A DNA stretch of 64,000 nucleotides from Paraescarpia echinospica (taxonomy: Eukaryota > Annelida > Polychaeta > Sabellida > Siboglinidae): NCBI GenBank assembly GCA_020002185.1, contig CM034544.1:33177066-33241065 (forward strand), given 5' to 3'. This document shows, in pieces, positions 24,601-35,069 of this stretch (the first letter of the stretch is position 1; each line of letters opens with the position of its first letter). The notes below the pieces were generated by a model, which saw only the letters and a program-made list of their open reading frames with translations, was not told where the DNA came from and did not search any database. The position numbers and the translations under genes were made by a program.

Positions 24601-26845
24601 TCAATCAAACATAGTAGGAAATGGTCTCGTCATATTCTTGAATATCTTAGTTTTGTAGATGACATGACTATTTCTCACTAGTGTGTTGCAAATTACGACT
24701 TACCTAGAGTACATATATGCTGTTAATCATAAGCAGACTTTCTTGTCCAGGAGTAGATGATGATGGGACAACCAGTGTTACTACAACATACACCCAATAT
24801 ATGGGATCAGTGGATGTACACATCCAGTACTGTTTCATTGTAAAATACATACACCAGAAGGGGTTGAGACTCCCACACAACACTGAAATACCACTGCCAC
24901 CAAGTGTATACTATATTGCTCTATCTGTAAAAGGCCTACTGAGATGCTATGGCAAATTTGACCACTAAAAGCACTCTACAGAGTTATGGTGTGTCATTGA
25001 TCTTCATCTGTTACCTTAACTGATTTGCCAGAGTAATGCTACGAACAAATGTATTGTTACTGAAACAAGACACAAATATTATAAATAATTTAAGGTGATG
25101 TAAATTTTAATGCAAGATTACAGGACACTTACCCTCCGAACCATCCGCCATCTTGGTGTTGATGATGAGCCTCGCCAAGTTCTCATAATGCACCTCAGGT
25201 AGAGGTTCTCCATGACTCTGGTTTTATTTGACCCGTCTTTGTTAAACGGCTTGTTTCATGTCTTTTCATCTCTTTTTTACCTGGGCCACTGTGTGCCCAC
25301 TACCACCCACAACATTCATTTTTTCGGCAATCATCTGCCAGATCACCTCTGTTTGCTAAGACTTAAGAGTAATTCCATTTCGAAAATGAAAAAACTTCCT
25401 TTAGCAGTTTCTACAAGAATATTATAATACTACGACTGCATCATGAAAAATGACCCTGCAGAAACATGACACAAAGATAAAGACTTCGGCTTGATAATAC
25501 TAAACAAATTTGAGATACTATTTAAATTAAAGTGTGTGCCAAAACGTCCAAAAAGGCAAATCCTATGCTAGTTATGGTCCACGATGAGTGCAGTATGGCC
25601 ACAAGAAGAGAAAGCATGACTGCATCATGAGAAATTACCCTATAGAAATAGCACACAAAAGAAAGACTTTTTAGTAATAATAACAGACCAACTGGAAGTA
25701 AAGGAGCAGTGTGCTGAGCCTAAACTAAGACATCCAAAATTGCAAGAAGGCAAACTCTATGCTAGGTGCATCTACATGGTGAACACTGAGCCATGAAATA
25801 TAAGACGAAGGAGTGATTAGCAGAGGACGACCAGAATGATACTGGAATTGCGTAATATGAACTTCTTTAAGAGATTGAAAGCATTTGACATCACTACTCG
25901 AGTCAATTGAGACAAGGTATACTGGTGGGAGCAGAAATCGTGCGTCCTAATGCGTTATGCCGTTTTGATAAAAACTTGAACAAAAATTAATATTTCCGTA
26001 TCAATGTAGCCATATTCTAAATCTTTAATACGTGTGTTTTCAGTGCAGTGAAACAAACTGTTAGAAAAATCGTTTTGAGTAAGTTCTTACGAAAACAGAC
26101 AGGCGGAATACAAATATCGTAATTTACTCAGTCACAAACTGACAAAGACGCGTAGGACCAGGCCAAAAATCGTGCATCCTATCTGCGCTGTATAAATCGC
26201 TCTTTGGCCAGAACGTGTCACTTGAACCATTGCAAGTATATTAAAATAGGCTAATAGCGTGAAGAGATTTCAGTGACACGTATTCTGACCTGTCACTGCG
26301 ACTGAATGGAATAGAGAAATCATTTACGGAGGCAGCGCCAGCGACAGCGGTTCATGTCATCATGACATGATATTGATAATCATAATAATGTCAACCAACA
26401 TTGATTGCAGCAAAAAAGGACACATGGACATATACCTCAGGAATAGGGAGAAGAGTACATGAATCAATGTCTGACTCCCTTCCTTGTTATATCCACGATT
26501 ACACTGTAAAACATGAGGATCAGCGTAAAATCAGGGTAAATATCATGACACTTATAAGCTACGTGTTTACAATTCGAATCACACGAACGTTACCCGGAAG
26601 GAAGTAACGGGAGGCGCCTGCGCTCTTCGCAAAACTATTTGGGGTTTCCCGGGATCCCCTCGTCTAAAATTAGCCCAACACCAAACGTCGGGACAATCGC
26701 GTTAAAGTGTATGACTTTATTGTCTCGGCCTAACGTCCGGTCCATGCATAGCAACTTCGCGACGGCAGAAGTCCCGACGTTTATTGTCTCGGACAATGGC
26801 ATTGCCTCAGACTATTAGTTGTCTCGGTTCATGCATAAGACCCCT
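21608..26845. mobile_element. 5.2 kb segment bounded by terminal inverted repeats; unclassified DNA transposon
   Basis: The left end GGGGTCTTATGCATGAACCG followed by AGACAA has an exact inverted counterpart at the right end (plus strand TTGTCTCGGTTCATGCATAA followed by GACCCC). Further inside, both ends contain 'acgtcgggac', 'gctatgcatg' and repeated 'gtctcgga/gagacaa' motifs, so the inverted similarity continues imperfectly for 100 bp or more. The flanks read TCTGG on the left and CCTGG on the right, so a target duplication is not clear. Inside, a 133-residue plus open frame (21993-22394) matches nothing I recognise, and an exon-like minus stretch with a GTAAGT donor lies near 25134-25210. 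No transposase motif was identified. The termini are in the style of PIF/Harbinger-type elements, but the family is not established. Confidence 0.65.
22865..23058 (+). mobile_element. Short retroposed sequence flanked by a 26-bp target-site duplication
   Basis: A perfect 26-bp direct repeat (5' A-run, core GGCCGCATGTTCATAG) occurs at 22865-22890 and 23033-23058. Between them lie 142 bp ending AATAAAGATTATTATTAT, with the AATAAA at 23015-23020. Long identical flanks around an insert with a 3' polyadenylation signal are the mark of LINE-driven insertion. The insert may be a 5'-truncated LINE, a SINE tail or the 3' end of an mRNA; no source was recognised. It lies inside the 21608-26845 element. 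Confidence 0.7.
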
Positions 26846-27134
26846 GGAACATTAGGCTTTTTAGTTGTCATTAGTTAATATAATATAGTGGCAATGTCGA
26901 ATAACCGGGTGGGCGAATGGGTTGCTGGAAAAACGTATTAGAGCAATTTGACAAAACATCCTTTATTCAAGTACTAATGCGTAAACATTAAGGTAATTGA
27001 TTAGTGTAATTATATTACAATCAAACACATTGTAGCAAAATAGAGGCTCTATACATACACACATGTCATTATAAACAAATTAAATACCCCTTTGCTATGG
27101 AATTAGTTGCTCTTCGAATACTGCATATCATTAT

Positions 27135-27322
27135 AATATGTACACTATCACATAACAACGTGGTTACTTCGGCACTGTAAGCAGACGTCATATATAATAT
27201 GTACACTATCACATAACAACGTGGTTACTTCGGCACTGGAAGTAGACGTCATATATATAATATGTACACTATCACATAACAGCGCGGTTACTTCGGCACT
27301 GGAAGTAGACGTCATATATAAC
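27135..27322. repeat. Three tandem copies of a roughly 62-bp unit
   Basis: The unit carries ATGTACACTATCACATAACA, ACGTGGTTACTTCGGCACTG and GAAGTAGACGTCATATATAA. It lies just downstream of the TNF-like gene's stop codon and may belong to its 3' flank. Confidence 0.9.
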
Positions 27323-27646
27323 CGGATATTTTGGTTTTCGTGGATTCCTGAGTGAGCAAGTGGAATGTGAAGTTGCACCTGCCTCCGATTACATAATAAT
27401 ATCAATGTAGCCACAAGTAAAACGTAGAAGATTTCTTAAACCACCCTTCGTTTCATGTGTCAGTTTGTGTCGGAACCTATAACGACATGTATGTTTCTGA
27501 TTGGCTGCGAGTGGCATCATCTAGACAGCCTCGCTACCACAAAAGACACGGCCGCCGGCGAAATTACTTTACGACCGGAAACAGCCGATGAAATCCAACG
27601 CTATTTACAGCGGTATTTACAGCAAAACAGCTTGACGAAACAGGAA

Positions 27647-28068
27647 TCATTCGATTCTGAAGAGATCGACGTGCGATGCGGTGTCTGCGGTGACAGACAA
27701 ATGTTGCTTGTGAGACGCCGACAGAAACAGCTCGTCGCCACGTCGCAGGTAAATCAATGACACCATGACACTCGTGTGACACACACTGCGCCTGTGCGGG
27801 TTCGTGCACACCCTCTCCTGTCTGTCCTCCATAATGTCGATGATGCCCAGCGACGGGAATCTCGGGTTCTCTCGCGAGAGTCGCACGGAGAAAACGTGTG
27901 AAGCGCCATCTGACGACTTGTTGGGCGGTAGGAAGAGCATGCGACTGCTGAAGTAGTAGAGGCCCGTGCGCATTACCGTCAACCGGCCTCGCTTGCAGTC
28001 CACCTCAATACCTTTGCGCACCACACTCATCGCCGGCCGCCCGCTCCAGTCCCGCAGCACCTGGTAGT
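27647..28068 (-). CDS. TNF-superfamily ligand, last coding exon (most of the TNF homology domain)
   Basis: On the minus strand the acceptor GTCTATCTTCAG precedes 28068; the exon encodes 140 residues and ends at TGA (27647-27649). It holds most of a TNF homology domain: an early tryptophan (VLRDWSG), the central KRGRLTVMRTGLYYFSSRML matching the family's 'dG.L.V...GlYyvYsqv.F', and the terminal strands SLIYLRRGDELFLSA and ASHVDLFRIE matching 'l..GD.v.l.......fgLf.l'. Two cysteines (CTNPHRRSVC) could form the intersubunit-face disulfide seen in many TNF ligands. Phase fits the exon at 30042-30182. The product would be the trimeric receptor-binding ectodomain of a type II membrane cytokine. Stop and domain end coincide, so the C-terminus is complete. 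Confidence 0.82.
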
Positions 28069-28104
28069 CTGAAGATAGACGACATAATTTTATATATTTT
28101 ATTT

Positions 28105-28255
28105 ATATATGTGTTTGTGTGTGTGTGCGTGAGTGTGTGTGTGCGTGCGTGCGTGCGTGCGTGCGTGAGTGCATGCGTGCGAGTAGTGTATGTGTTGTGT
28201 GTGTGCGTGTGTGCGTGCGTGCGTGTGTGTGGGTGGGTGTGTGTGTGTGTGTTTA
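28105..28255. repeat. (GT)n/(GCGT)n microsatellite in TNF-like gene intron
   Basis: Alternating GT, GCGT and GTGC steps, about 35 bp inside the intron from the last exon's acceptor. Confidence 0.95.
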
Positions 28256-28604
28256 ACAGTAAGTAGTTAGGTAATATAACTGTATTAATGTATGCTGTCA
28301 AGTGATATATAATTATTCGCAGTCATAATATTATCTTAAGTCACATGATACGGTTTGGAATCATGTGGTAGATATGTTTGCAATCACGTGGTGTACCAGT
28401 CGGGTGTTAGAAACATAATAGGTTAAGTGATGTGACGGTAATAGGTGATATAACTACATGCTGTCTGGTGATATAACTCTATGCAGTTAGATAGTAATAC
28501 TCTAGGTTGTCGTGTGGTGTAACAATATGCAGTGAGGTGACAGGGCAGCGCGCAGTCGTCATAAAAATGTATGCACTCAAACCATTTCTAACTGCATGGT
28601 ATCA

Positions 28605-29070
28605 AGTGATAGAACCGTATACAGTCACGTGGTAGAACCGTATATAGTCACGTGGTAGAACTGTATACAGTCACGTGGTAGAACTGTATACAGTCACGTG
28701 GTAGAACCGTAGATAGTCACGTGGTAGAACTGTATGTAGTCACGTGGTAGAACTGTATGTAGTCACGTGGTAGAACTGTATGTAGTCACGTGGTAGAACT
28801 GTATACAATCACGTGGTAGAACTGTATATAGTCACGTGGTAGAACTATATAATAGTCACGTGGTAGAACTGTACACAGTCACATGGTACAACTGTACACA
28901 TTCACGTGGTAGAACTGTATATAGTCACGTGGTAGAACTGTATACAGTCACGTGGTAGAACTGTATATAGTCACGTGGTAGAACTGTATATAGCCACGTG
29001 GTAGAACTGTATACAGTCACATGGTACAACCGTCTACAGTCACGTGGTAGAACCGTCTACAGTCACGTAC
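28605..29070. repeat. About 23-bp minisatellite rich in CACGTG E-boxes, within the TNF-like intron
   Basis: Units read AGTCACGTGGTAGAACTGTA followed by TAC, about 20 copies. About 17 retain the exact core CACGTG; the rest have CATG or CGTA variants. More diverged relatives continue on both sides (28370-29230). The array lies in the intron between 28069 and 30041. Confidence 0.93.
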
Positions 29071-30041
29071 ACAATTATGTGGTAGAACACTATTCAAGGT
29101 GATTGAACTGCGTGTCATCATTGTGCTAGAACAGTATGCGATCACCTGACAAAACAGTATGCTACCATGTGATAGAACAGTAAGCCATTATGTCATAGAA
29201 TAGTACGTTATCGTGTCATATAACCACATTGACCTTATGATCAAAATGGCAGGCAACGAAGAGCGTGTCACGACGTCGTGTCGTGACTTGTAGACACTGT
29301 GAAACAAATATGAAAGATCACTTGTGATAGAATCTAAGTACCAATTTAGCGACAACTTCCAAACTTCCTCAATCGTGATGAATTCACAAAATGTCTTGGA
29401 ATTTCACTGGAGACTATGGTTCTGCCCTCCACGTCCACTAAATATGGAGGCGGGTGCAAATCGAGGTTTTCTGAGATTATTAAGGTGTTTTCTTGTTGGC
29501 GACCGTAAAAGGGGGTGCAGTTGGAGAGCAGACATATGTTCTACCCCCCTCCCCCAGTTAGGGGTGCGTTGTTTCAACAGCAGTTCAACAACAATTATCA
29601 ACATCACACACCCCGTGTCCCCGTGTCTTCCGATGTCAAGATCTGACAGCAGAGTGGTGCTGAAGCTCCAGTTCTCAGCCCCCTCCCCCGATATTAATTT
29701 CTTTCCCGCGCCACTGACAGCCACTAGACACACATGACGCCAAGCGTTCGATGCACGCGGCAATTGTGGTTATAGTATCATTAAGCTTCGATTTGATATA
29801 TGTTGGCCCACTCTTTCTCTCTGAAGATCCGGGTGAATCTAGCCTCGGTATGGGCTGTTAGACTTCAATTATTTTGTTTTCATTCCAAGATAACATGATA
29901 ACTCGAAACCGTCTTACAAAAATACGGATGTGTCTAGGGTCGTGGTAATTAGTCCAACATAAGTAAATCATACAGTGCTGGTAACAAAGTGTTTAAAACA
30001 GGTCAACTGTTCGCTGCCATAGAGAAACAATATCTACACAC

Positions 30042-30182
30042 CGTCCTGATTTGAATCTCCGACGTCGTCTTTGCCTTGCGCCAGACTCACGTGTACTGCG
30101 TAGGGGTTATCGGTGGACGTCAGCACCGTCGAATTGGCGGGAATAACACCTTGAAAGCGTTCAGCGACGAATGGCGGGGGAG
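30042..30182 (-). CDS. TNF-superfamily ligand, penultimate exon (start of TNF homology domain)
   Basis: The minus-strand acceptor TTTTGTCCACAG precedes 30182. The donor G|GTGTGT at 30041 is chosen because it alone gives phase 1, matching the phase-2 remainder of the next exon. A stronger-looking GTGAGT at about 30087 would break the frame. The product reads from APPPFVAERF through a proline/serine linker to NPYAVHVSLAQG, which fits the first beta strand of the TNF homology domain ('paAHl.g'), and ends in an Asp-rich loop. The exon begins with two bases of a split codon, so the exon before it must end in phase 1. Exon 1 ends in phase 0, so an intermediate exon exists that I could not place. 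Confidence 0.7.
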
Positions 30183-30194
30183 CTGTGGACAAAA

Positions 30195-31630
30195 CACAAG
30201 ACAATGTACCGAATGTCACCAACGAGTCACATACACTTATCTGACATGTCACACGACGTGTCATTGAGAGCACTGGCATGATGATCAACACTATCGAAAT
30301 AGCTATGTGGAATCGTCACACATAATGTTTAGTTCTACCCCGTCATCTAGTTTTTCCGCATAGTTGGCTCAAACGTGTACGTGTGTATGTGCGCACGTAC
30401 GTGCGTGTATTTGTGTGTGCACACTGTGGATGTGTGATTGCGTTTGTGCGTGCGTGCCTGCATGTGGGTGCGTGCGCTATGCATTGTCATTGCAATAAAT
30501 GCCTGACGCCTTGCTTCAGCTTAACATTCTTAACACGAAAAACGACGTATTGCCTGCGTTGTGTTTGAGGAATATAAAACGCATAAGTAGCAATACGATA
30601 CGGCGCTAAGCAGTAGTCCACGTGCGTTGCATAAAATGAAAGAAATGTATCTGGTCTGAGCTTTTAAGTACTCCTTCCATGCACAGAGCAAGAAAGCAGC
30701 GGAACGCTAGTCGGTGGTGGAAACACAAACATGTCTGCGATGCGGCGCTTTCAAACAGACGCCATCTTTGTTCGTCGTGATAAATCAGACACACATGTAA
30801 AACAGTCATCTTCTCCGAGCTACGAACTGCTTCAAAAATCCAGGTTGCCGAAAAAAAAAATCGAGTTAGACGTCAGGATGTCTGAACTTCGTGAAAGAAC
30901 CAGAGAGTATCATTTTGCAGTGATTGTGATATATAATAGGTGCGATCTAATCAGACGGCGACACAGCCCTCATTCAAACTCCTCAATGGCGTTTGTTACA
31001 GACACTGTATTTACTGTGTTAGTTTTCATTGTGTCTGTCATACAGTGTTTTCGTGGCTTTCAGCTTAATGACACACGGCAGACAATATGTAAATATGAGC
31101 ATTTATATAAAAGGCCCCCTGACAGTCGATGCGAGTGCCACCGTATTGTCAAGCGGAATGCTGGAAGTTCTGGCGAAGATGCAACAGTTGTGGCGCCGAG
31201 AGGTATTATGCTTCTTAAGTGCCGGGACACACAATGGCGTGTGGCAGTCTTGACACTCCGGGACACTGATAGATGACCCTCACCCCATCCCCCCATATAA
31301 CACTGGAATGTAGGAATGTTTATTGAACTCCGACGGGGTCCTGGCAGGAAGATGAAGAAGACAATCTAACAACGGGCAGACACCGACACGGCTATCATCG
31401 ACTGACAGATGGTGGGTGGGGTAGGAATTTCAAATGTGAAGTGTGTGAATTCAACATTGGGAGTGAAATGTGAGAATTCAACATTCGAAATGTGTCAATT
31501 CAACAGATAAAATATGTAATTTCAACACGTGAAATGTGTCAATTCAACAGGTGAAATCCAACATATGATATGAATTATTTCAACATGTTAAACGTGTCAA
31601 TTCAACATGTGCGTGCTTAGTGCTTATTAA
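30195..31630. other. TNF-like gene intron sequence
   Basis: It includes a GTGCGTGC-rich tract at 30375-30480. A plus-strand open frame of 181 codons (30731-31276) is present but has no family features, and an exon-like segment flanked by AG/GT lies near 31128-31192. Neither is supported as a gene. Confidence 0.35.
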
Positions 31631-31639
31631 GCAGGGTTA

Positions 31640-31795
31640 TGATGTTGATAGTGAAGAAGGTGGTGGGTGATGATGAAGAAGGTGGTGATGATGATGAAGA
31701 AGGTGGTGGTGATGATGAAGAAGGTGGTGGTGATGATGAAGAAGGTGGTGGTGATGAAGATGCTGATGGCGACGATGACGACAGCAAAGAAGATT
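31640..31795. repeat. GAAGGTGGTGATGATGAT tandem repeat
   Basis: Purine-rich 15-24 bp units that read as Asp/Glu/Gly in one plus frame. It is intronic relative to the TNF-like gene. Confidence 0.9.
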
Positions 31796-32044
31796 ATTGG
31801 AAATATAACAAAATCCGACGAATGTCTGCGGACCTAAACGGTTATATCCATTCTTTGGCTCTGCCAGTTACTGCAGTTGATGGATAAATTAGATTGCACA
31901 GAACATTCAACTGTAATGCATGAAAGTGTATTTATGGAAATGAACAATAAGGATAATAATTGACATATGGCTAATGATATAATACCAACAGTGTTCAAAG
32001 AAACATCAAAACAAACTGTTAAAATTGTCACAGATAACGATGAC

Positions 32045-32410
32045 GAAAACTGTGTGCAATAATAAAACCTCGTTTAGAATATTGCATACAAGATTAGAGG
32101 GACATCGTACGAAAGACATGATGTAAGCTAGAAAGTATACAAAGAAGAGAATGTAACTGAGCTGAATTTACAATTGAGGGAGTTAGTTTTGAGAAAAAAT
32201 ATACTGTATCGTGGCTTAACAAAACTAAGGTAATAAGCGGAACTTAAACAAATACAAAATTTATAATAATAATATTAATAACATAAAATAATATTAGTAT
32301 ATTAATAAAGCTTTAATAATCCAAAAATGTAGACAGGCTATGAGCAAGTACTTATGCTCATTGGTGACAACCAACTAATGGATGGAATGATCTACTGATT
32401 GTGTAAATGC
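32045..32410 (+). mobile_element. Degraded CR1-type LINE 3' fragment
   Basis: 'aaacctcgtttagaatattg' reads KPRLEYCIQD, the motif just after the RT domain that is PYL-stop-YCIQAWRPYRRKD in the copy at 9505-12135. Near 32370, TNGWNDLL and NANNLNLY correspond to NYWNRL...GANSVNMF. Several stops and frameshifts and an AT-rich expansion at 32255-32310 separate the two parts. Confidence 0.65.
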
Positions 32411-33309
32411 CAATAATTTAAATTTGTATATCTTAAAAGCAGAATACACATGCGTCTATTTGACAAGAGTGGGCCTCACATGGGTGGAGATGTACGTCGT
32501 CGAATCAAATAAATATGCAGGTGACTGTGTCAAATTACTCACAACTAGGCCTAATTAGTTCAGTGTATTGCAAGGATCAATAATCTACACTTAGCCTTAG
32601 GATTATCTTACCGCTATGCCTTTACGACAACACGTGAGTAGAACACCTCGTGCGACCAACTCTAGTGTGTTGTTAGTCTTGACGAGAGTGTGTCTAAACA
32701 AACACAGCTTTATTTGTTTGACACAAGAGAGCGCTGATAGTTTGTTTGACAATGTATGTTTTAAATAACGGACTACCGAGTCACGACTTGTAGGTTCGTC
32801 GATGTGTTCACACATACTTTATCAATGTCGTTTCGTGGTTTCGCTATGACGATGAATTACTATTAGTCGTGAGCGTAAGAAAGGAACGCCTTGGAGTAAC
32901 ACGCAGCGTATATAACGTTGTCTTAATTGTAGAAGTATACTTTGTGTAGCTGCATATCAATCAAACCAACCTTCCGCCTTCGCCTTTTTTATTTGTCGCA
33001 TCGCAATCTGCAAATAAAGAAACAGAAACTGTTGAATGTCTTTCGTTATTCAAGGCAACGTTCCTGCAATTTACTCGATATTTAGCGCGCTATGTTGCCG
33101 GGAAATTTGGATCTGCAATTTCATTTTTGTTCACTTGTACGTGTGTGGTATGTACTTCAGTCCAATTGGTATATTACTTAAGGGTCATTGCTTCACAGAG
33201 AAGTAAAATTGGTCTGCTAGGAGTGTAGACCTCTTTGAACGGTCTTGAGGGCTGAACACAACGAGACAACAAATTACCTTTAACCATTAACAAACTAATT
33301 GACAGCATA

Positions 33310-33507
33310 TGTTTGTGTGTGTGTATGTATGTGTGCGTGCGTGCGTGTGTGGGTGTGTGTGCGCGCGCGTGAGTGAGTGAGTTCATGAGTGCGTGTATTT
33401 GTGTGTGTGTGTGTGTGTGTGTGTGCGTGCGTGTGCGTGCGTGCGTGTGCGGCGTGTCTGTCTGTCTGTCTGTCTGTGTGGTGTGTGTGATTTTGTGTGT
33501 GGTTGCC

Positions 33508-33544
<37 letters not shown>

Positions 33545-33590
33545 GTGCGTGCGCGAGTGTGTGCGCGCGTGAAGTTGTGCGCGCGCTTTC
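33310..33590. repeat. (GT)n/(GCGT)n compound microsatellite with (TCTG)n
   Basis: GT-rich stretches with a short (TCTG)5 insert at 33457-33475. Confidence 0.95.
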
Positions 33591-33607
33591 ATATTAAGAG
33601 TCTATTC

Positions 33608-33725
33608 ACACAGGTAGTTACGCAGGAAGGCATGCATGTAGATATTCATGCATCGAAGTGTATGAATAATTTGTTATGTATTATTACAACAAAACGTGTG
33701 GTAAGACTTGCTGTATGAATAAATC
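33608..33725 (+). repeat. Dispersed repeat, copy 2 (first at 13365-13478)
   Basis: It has the same order of segments as the first copy: GTAGTTACGCAGGAAGGCAT, GATATTCATGCATCGAAGTG, TTATGTATTATTACAACA. It ends in 'aataaatctagg', so this copy retains an AATAAA near its 3' end. Confidence 0.7.
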
Positions 33726-33729
33726 TAGG

Positions 33730-34690
33730 ATGCAGCTGTGACTAAACGCCAGCCGTGACCTCACCAGCAAATGGAGCTAATCCGATAAGGACATTTCTCC
33801 GGATTACTGCCACGGTAGAATAGCACGCACCGGAACTTCCTCAATAATGAGATGGCTACATAGTAATGGAAAGAGCTGATACGCAGATATTAACAATGTA
33901 CCCTGGGGTTAACACGTGTCACAGTTTCTTTACAATTATGGTGTAGCCAACTTGGAACACCGCCAACGTGTGACTCACAAATCACAACGTAGACCAAGGT
34001 TCCATGGAAATTTCTTTAAAATAACTGCTAAACTTCCTCAATTGTGAGTACTTGAAAAATTGCATGATACAATCAAACAGAACTAACCGCACGGCTCACC
34101 TTTGTATCATGTTTACTTTATTTAACTGTTGACACTACCGCCGCCATCACCATCGACACCACCATCGCCACCGCTTACCCATTTTATTTCTTTGGTAAGA
34201 TTGCAATCTATATCAGGCGATACTAAGCGTATTTCTAGCTACAGCCACTGTTGTGATTTGTGAAGAAATCACTGCAGACAATACAGCAAATAAGGCATAG
34301 CTTTGAAAGACGCTGGTCTAATGCAAATCACTGACTATATACAACTATTTACCCCCCCTCGTGTACAGGTGCCCCCAGGGGGTTGCTATTCAATTCATTC
34401 GAGCATCTCGTGAAATCACGACCCCATCACGTAATAAATGAGAGTTTCGGCCACAGCAGGAAATACCCGCGGCGGAATGCAATGAATGACTCATTGAGTC
34501 ACCGCGCCTATAACGGCAATGCTGACTTGCTGATCTGTTGTAACGGTCGATCTCGATAAGTTGTCGCTATGCCAGTCTACAACCGTTTATCTGCATACTC
34601 TACAGTGTGAACTTAACTGTACTCCTGTGAGAGCGTCGTGTACTAAGTCTTAATTACAATGTCCGGGCCACTTATTTAATGTTTGTGTTA
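33730..34690. other. TNF-like gene intron, nothing recognised
   Basis: No exon, transposon terminus or array beyond short runs is visible. Confidence 0.35.
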
Positions 34691-34697
34691 GATTGTT

Positions 34698-35063
<366 letters not shown>

Positions 35064-35069
35064 AGTCTG

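Noticed and set aside
28605..29070. CRISPR-like array
   Set aside because: The 23-bp units are directly adjacent with no unique spacers, and the genome is eukaryotic.
30731..31276. 181-codon plus open frame with a hydrophobic segment
   Set aside because: No motif or family resemblance and no splice or promoter support; it lies in the TNF-like intron on the opposite strand. The segment at 31128-31192 flanked by AG/GT looks exon-like but cannot be tied to a gene.
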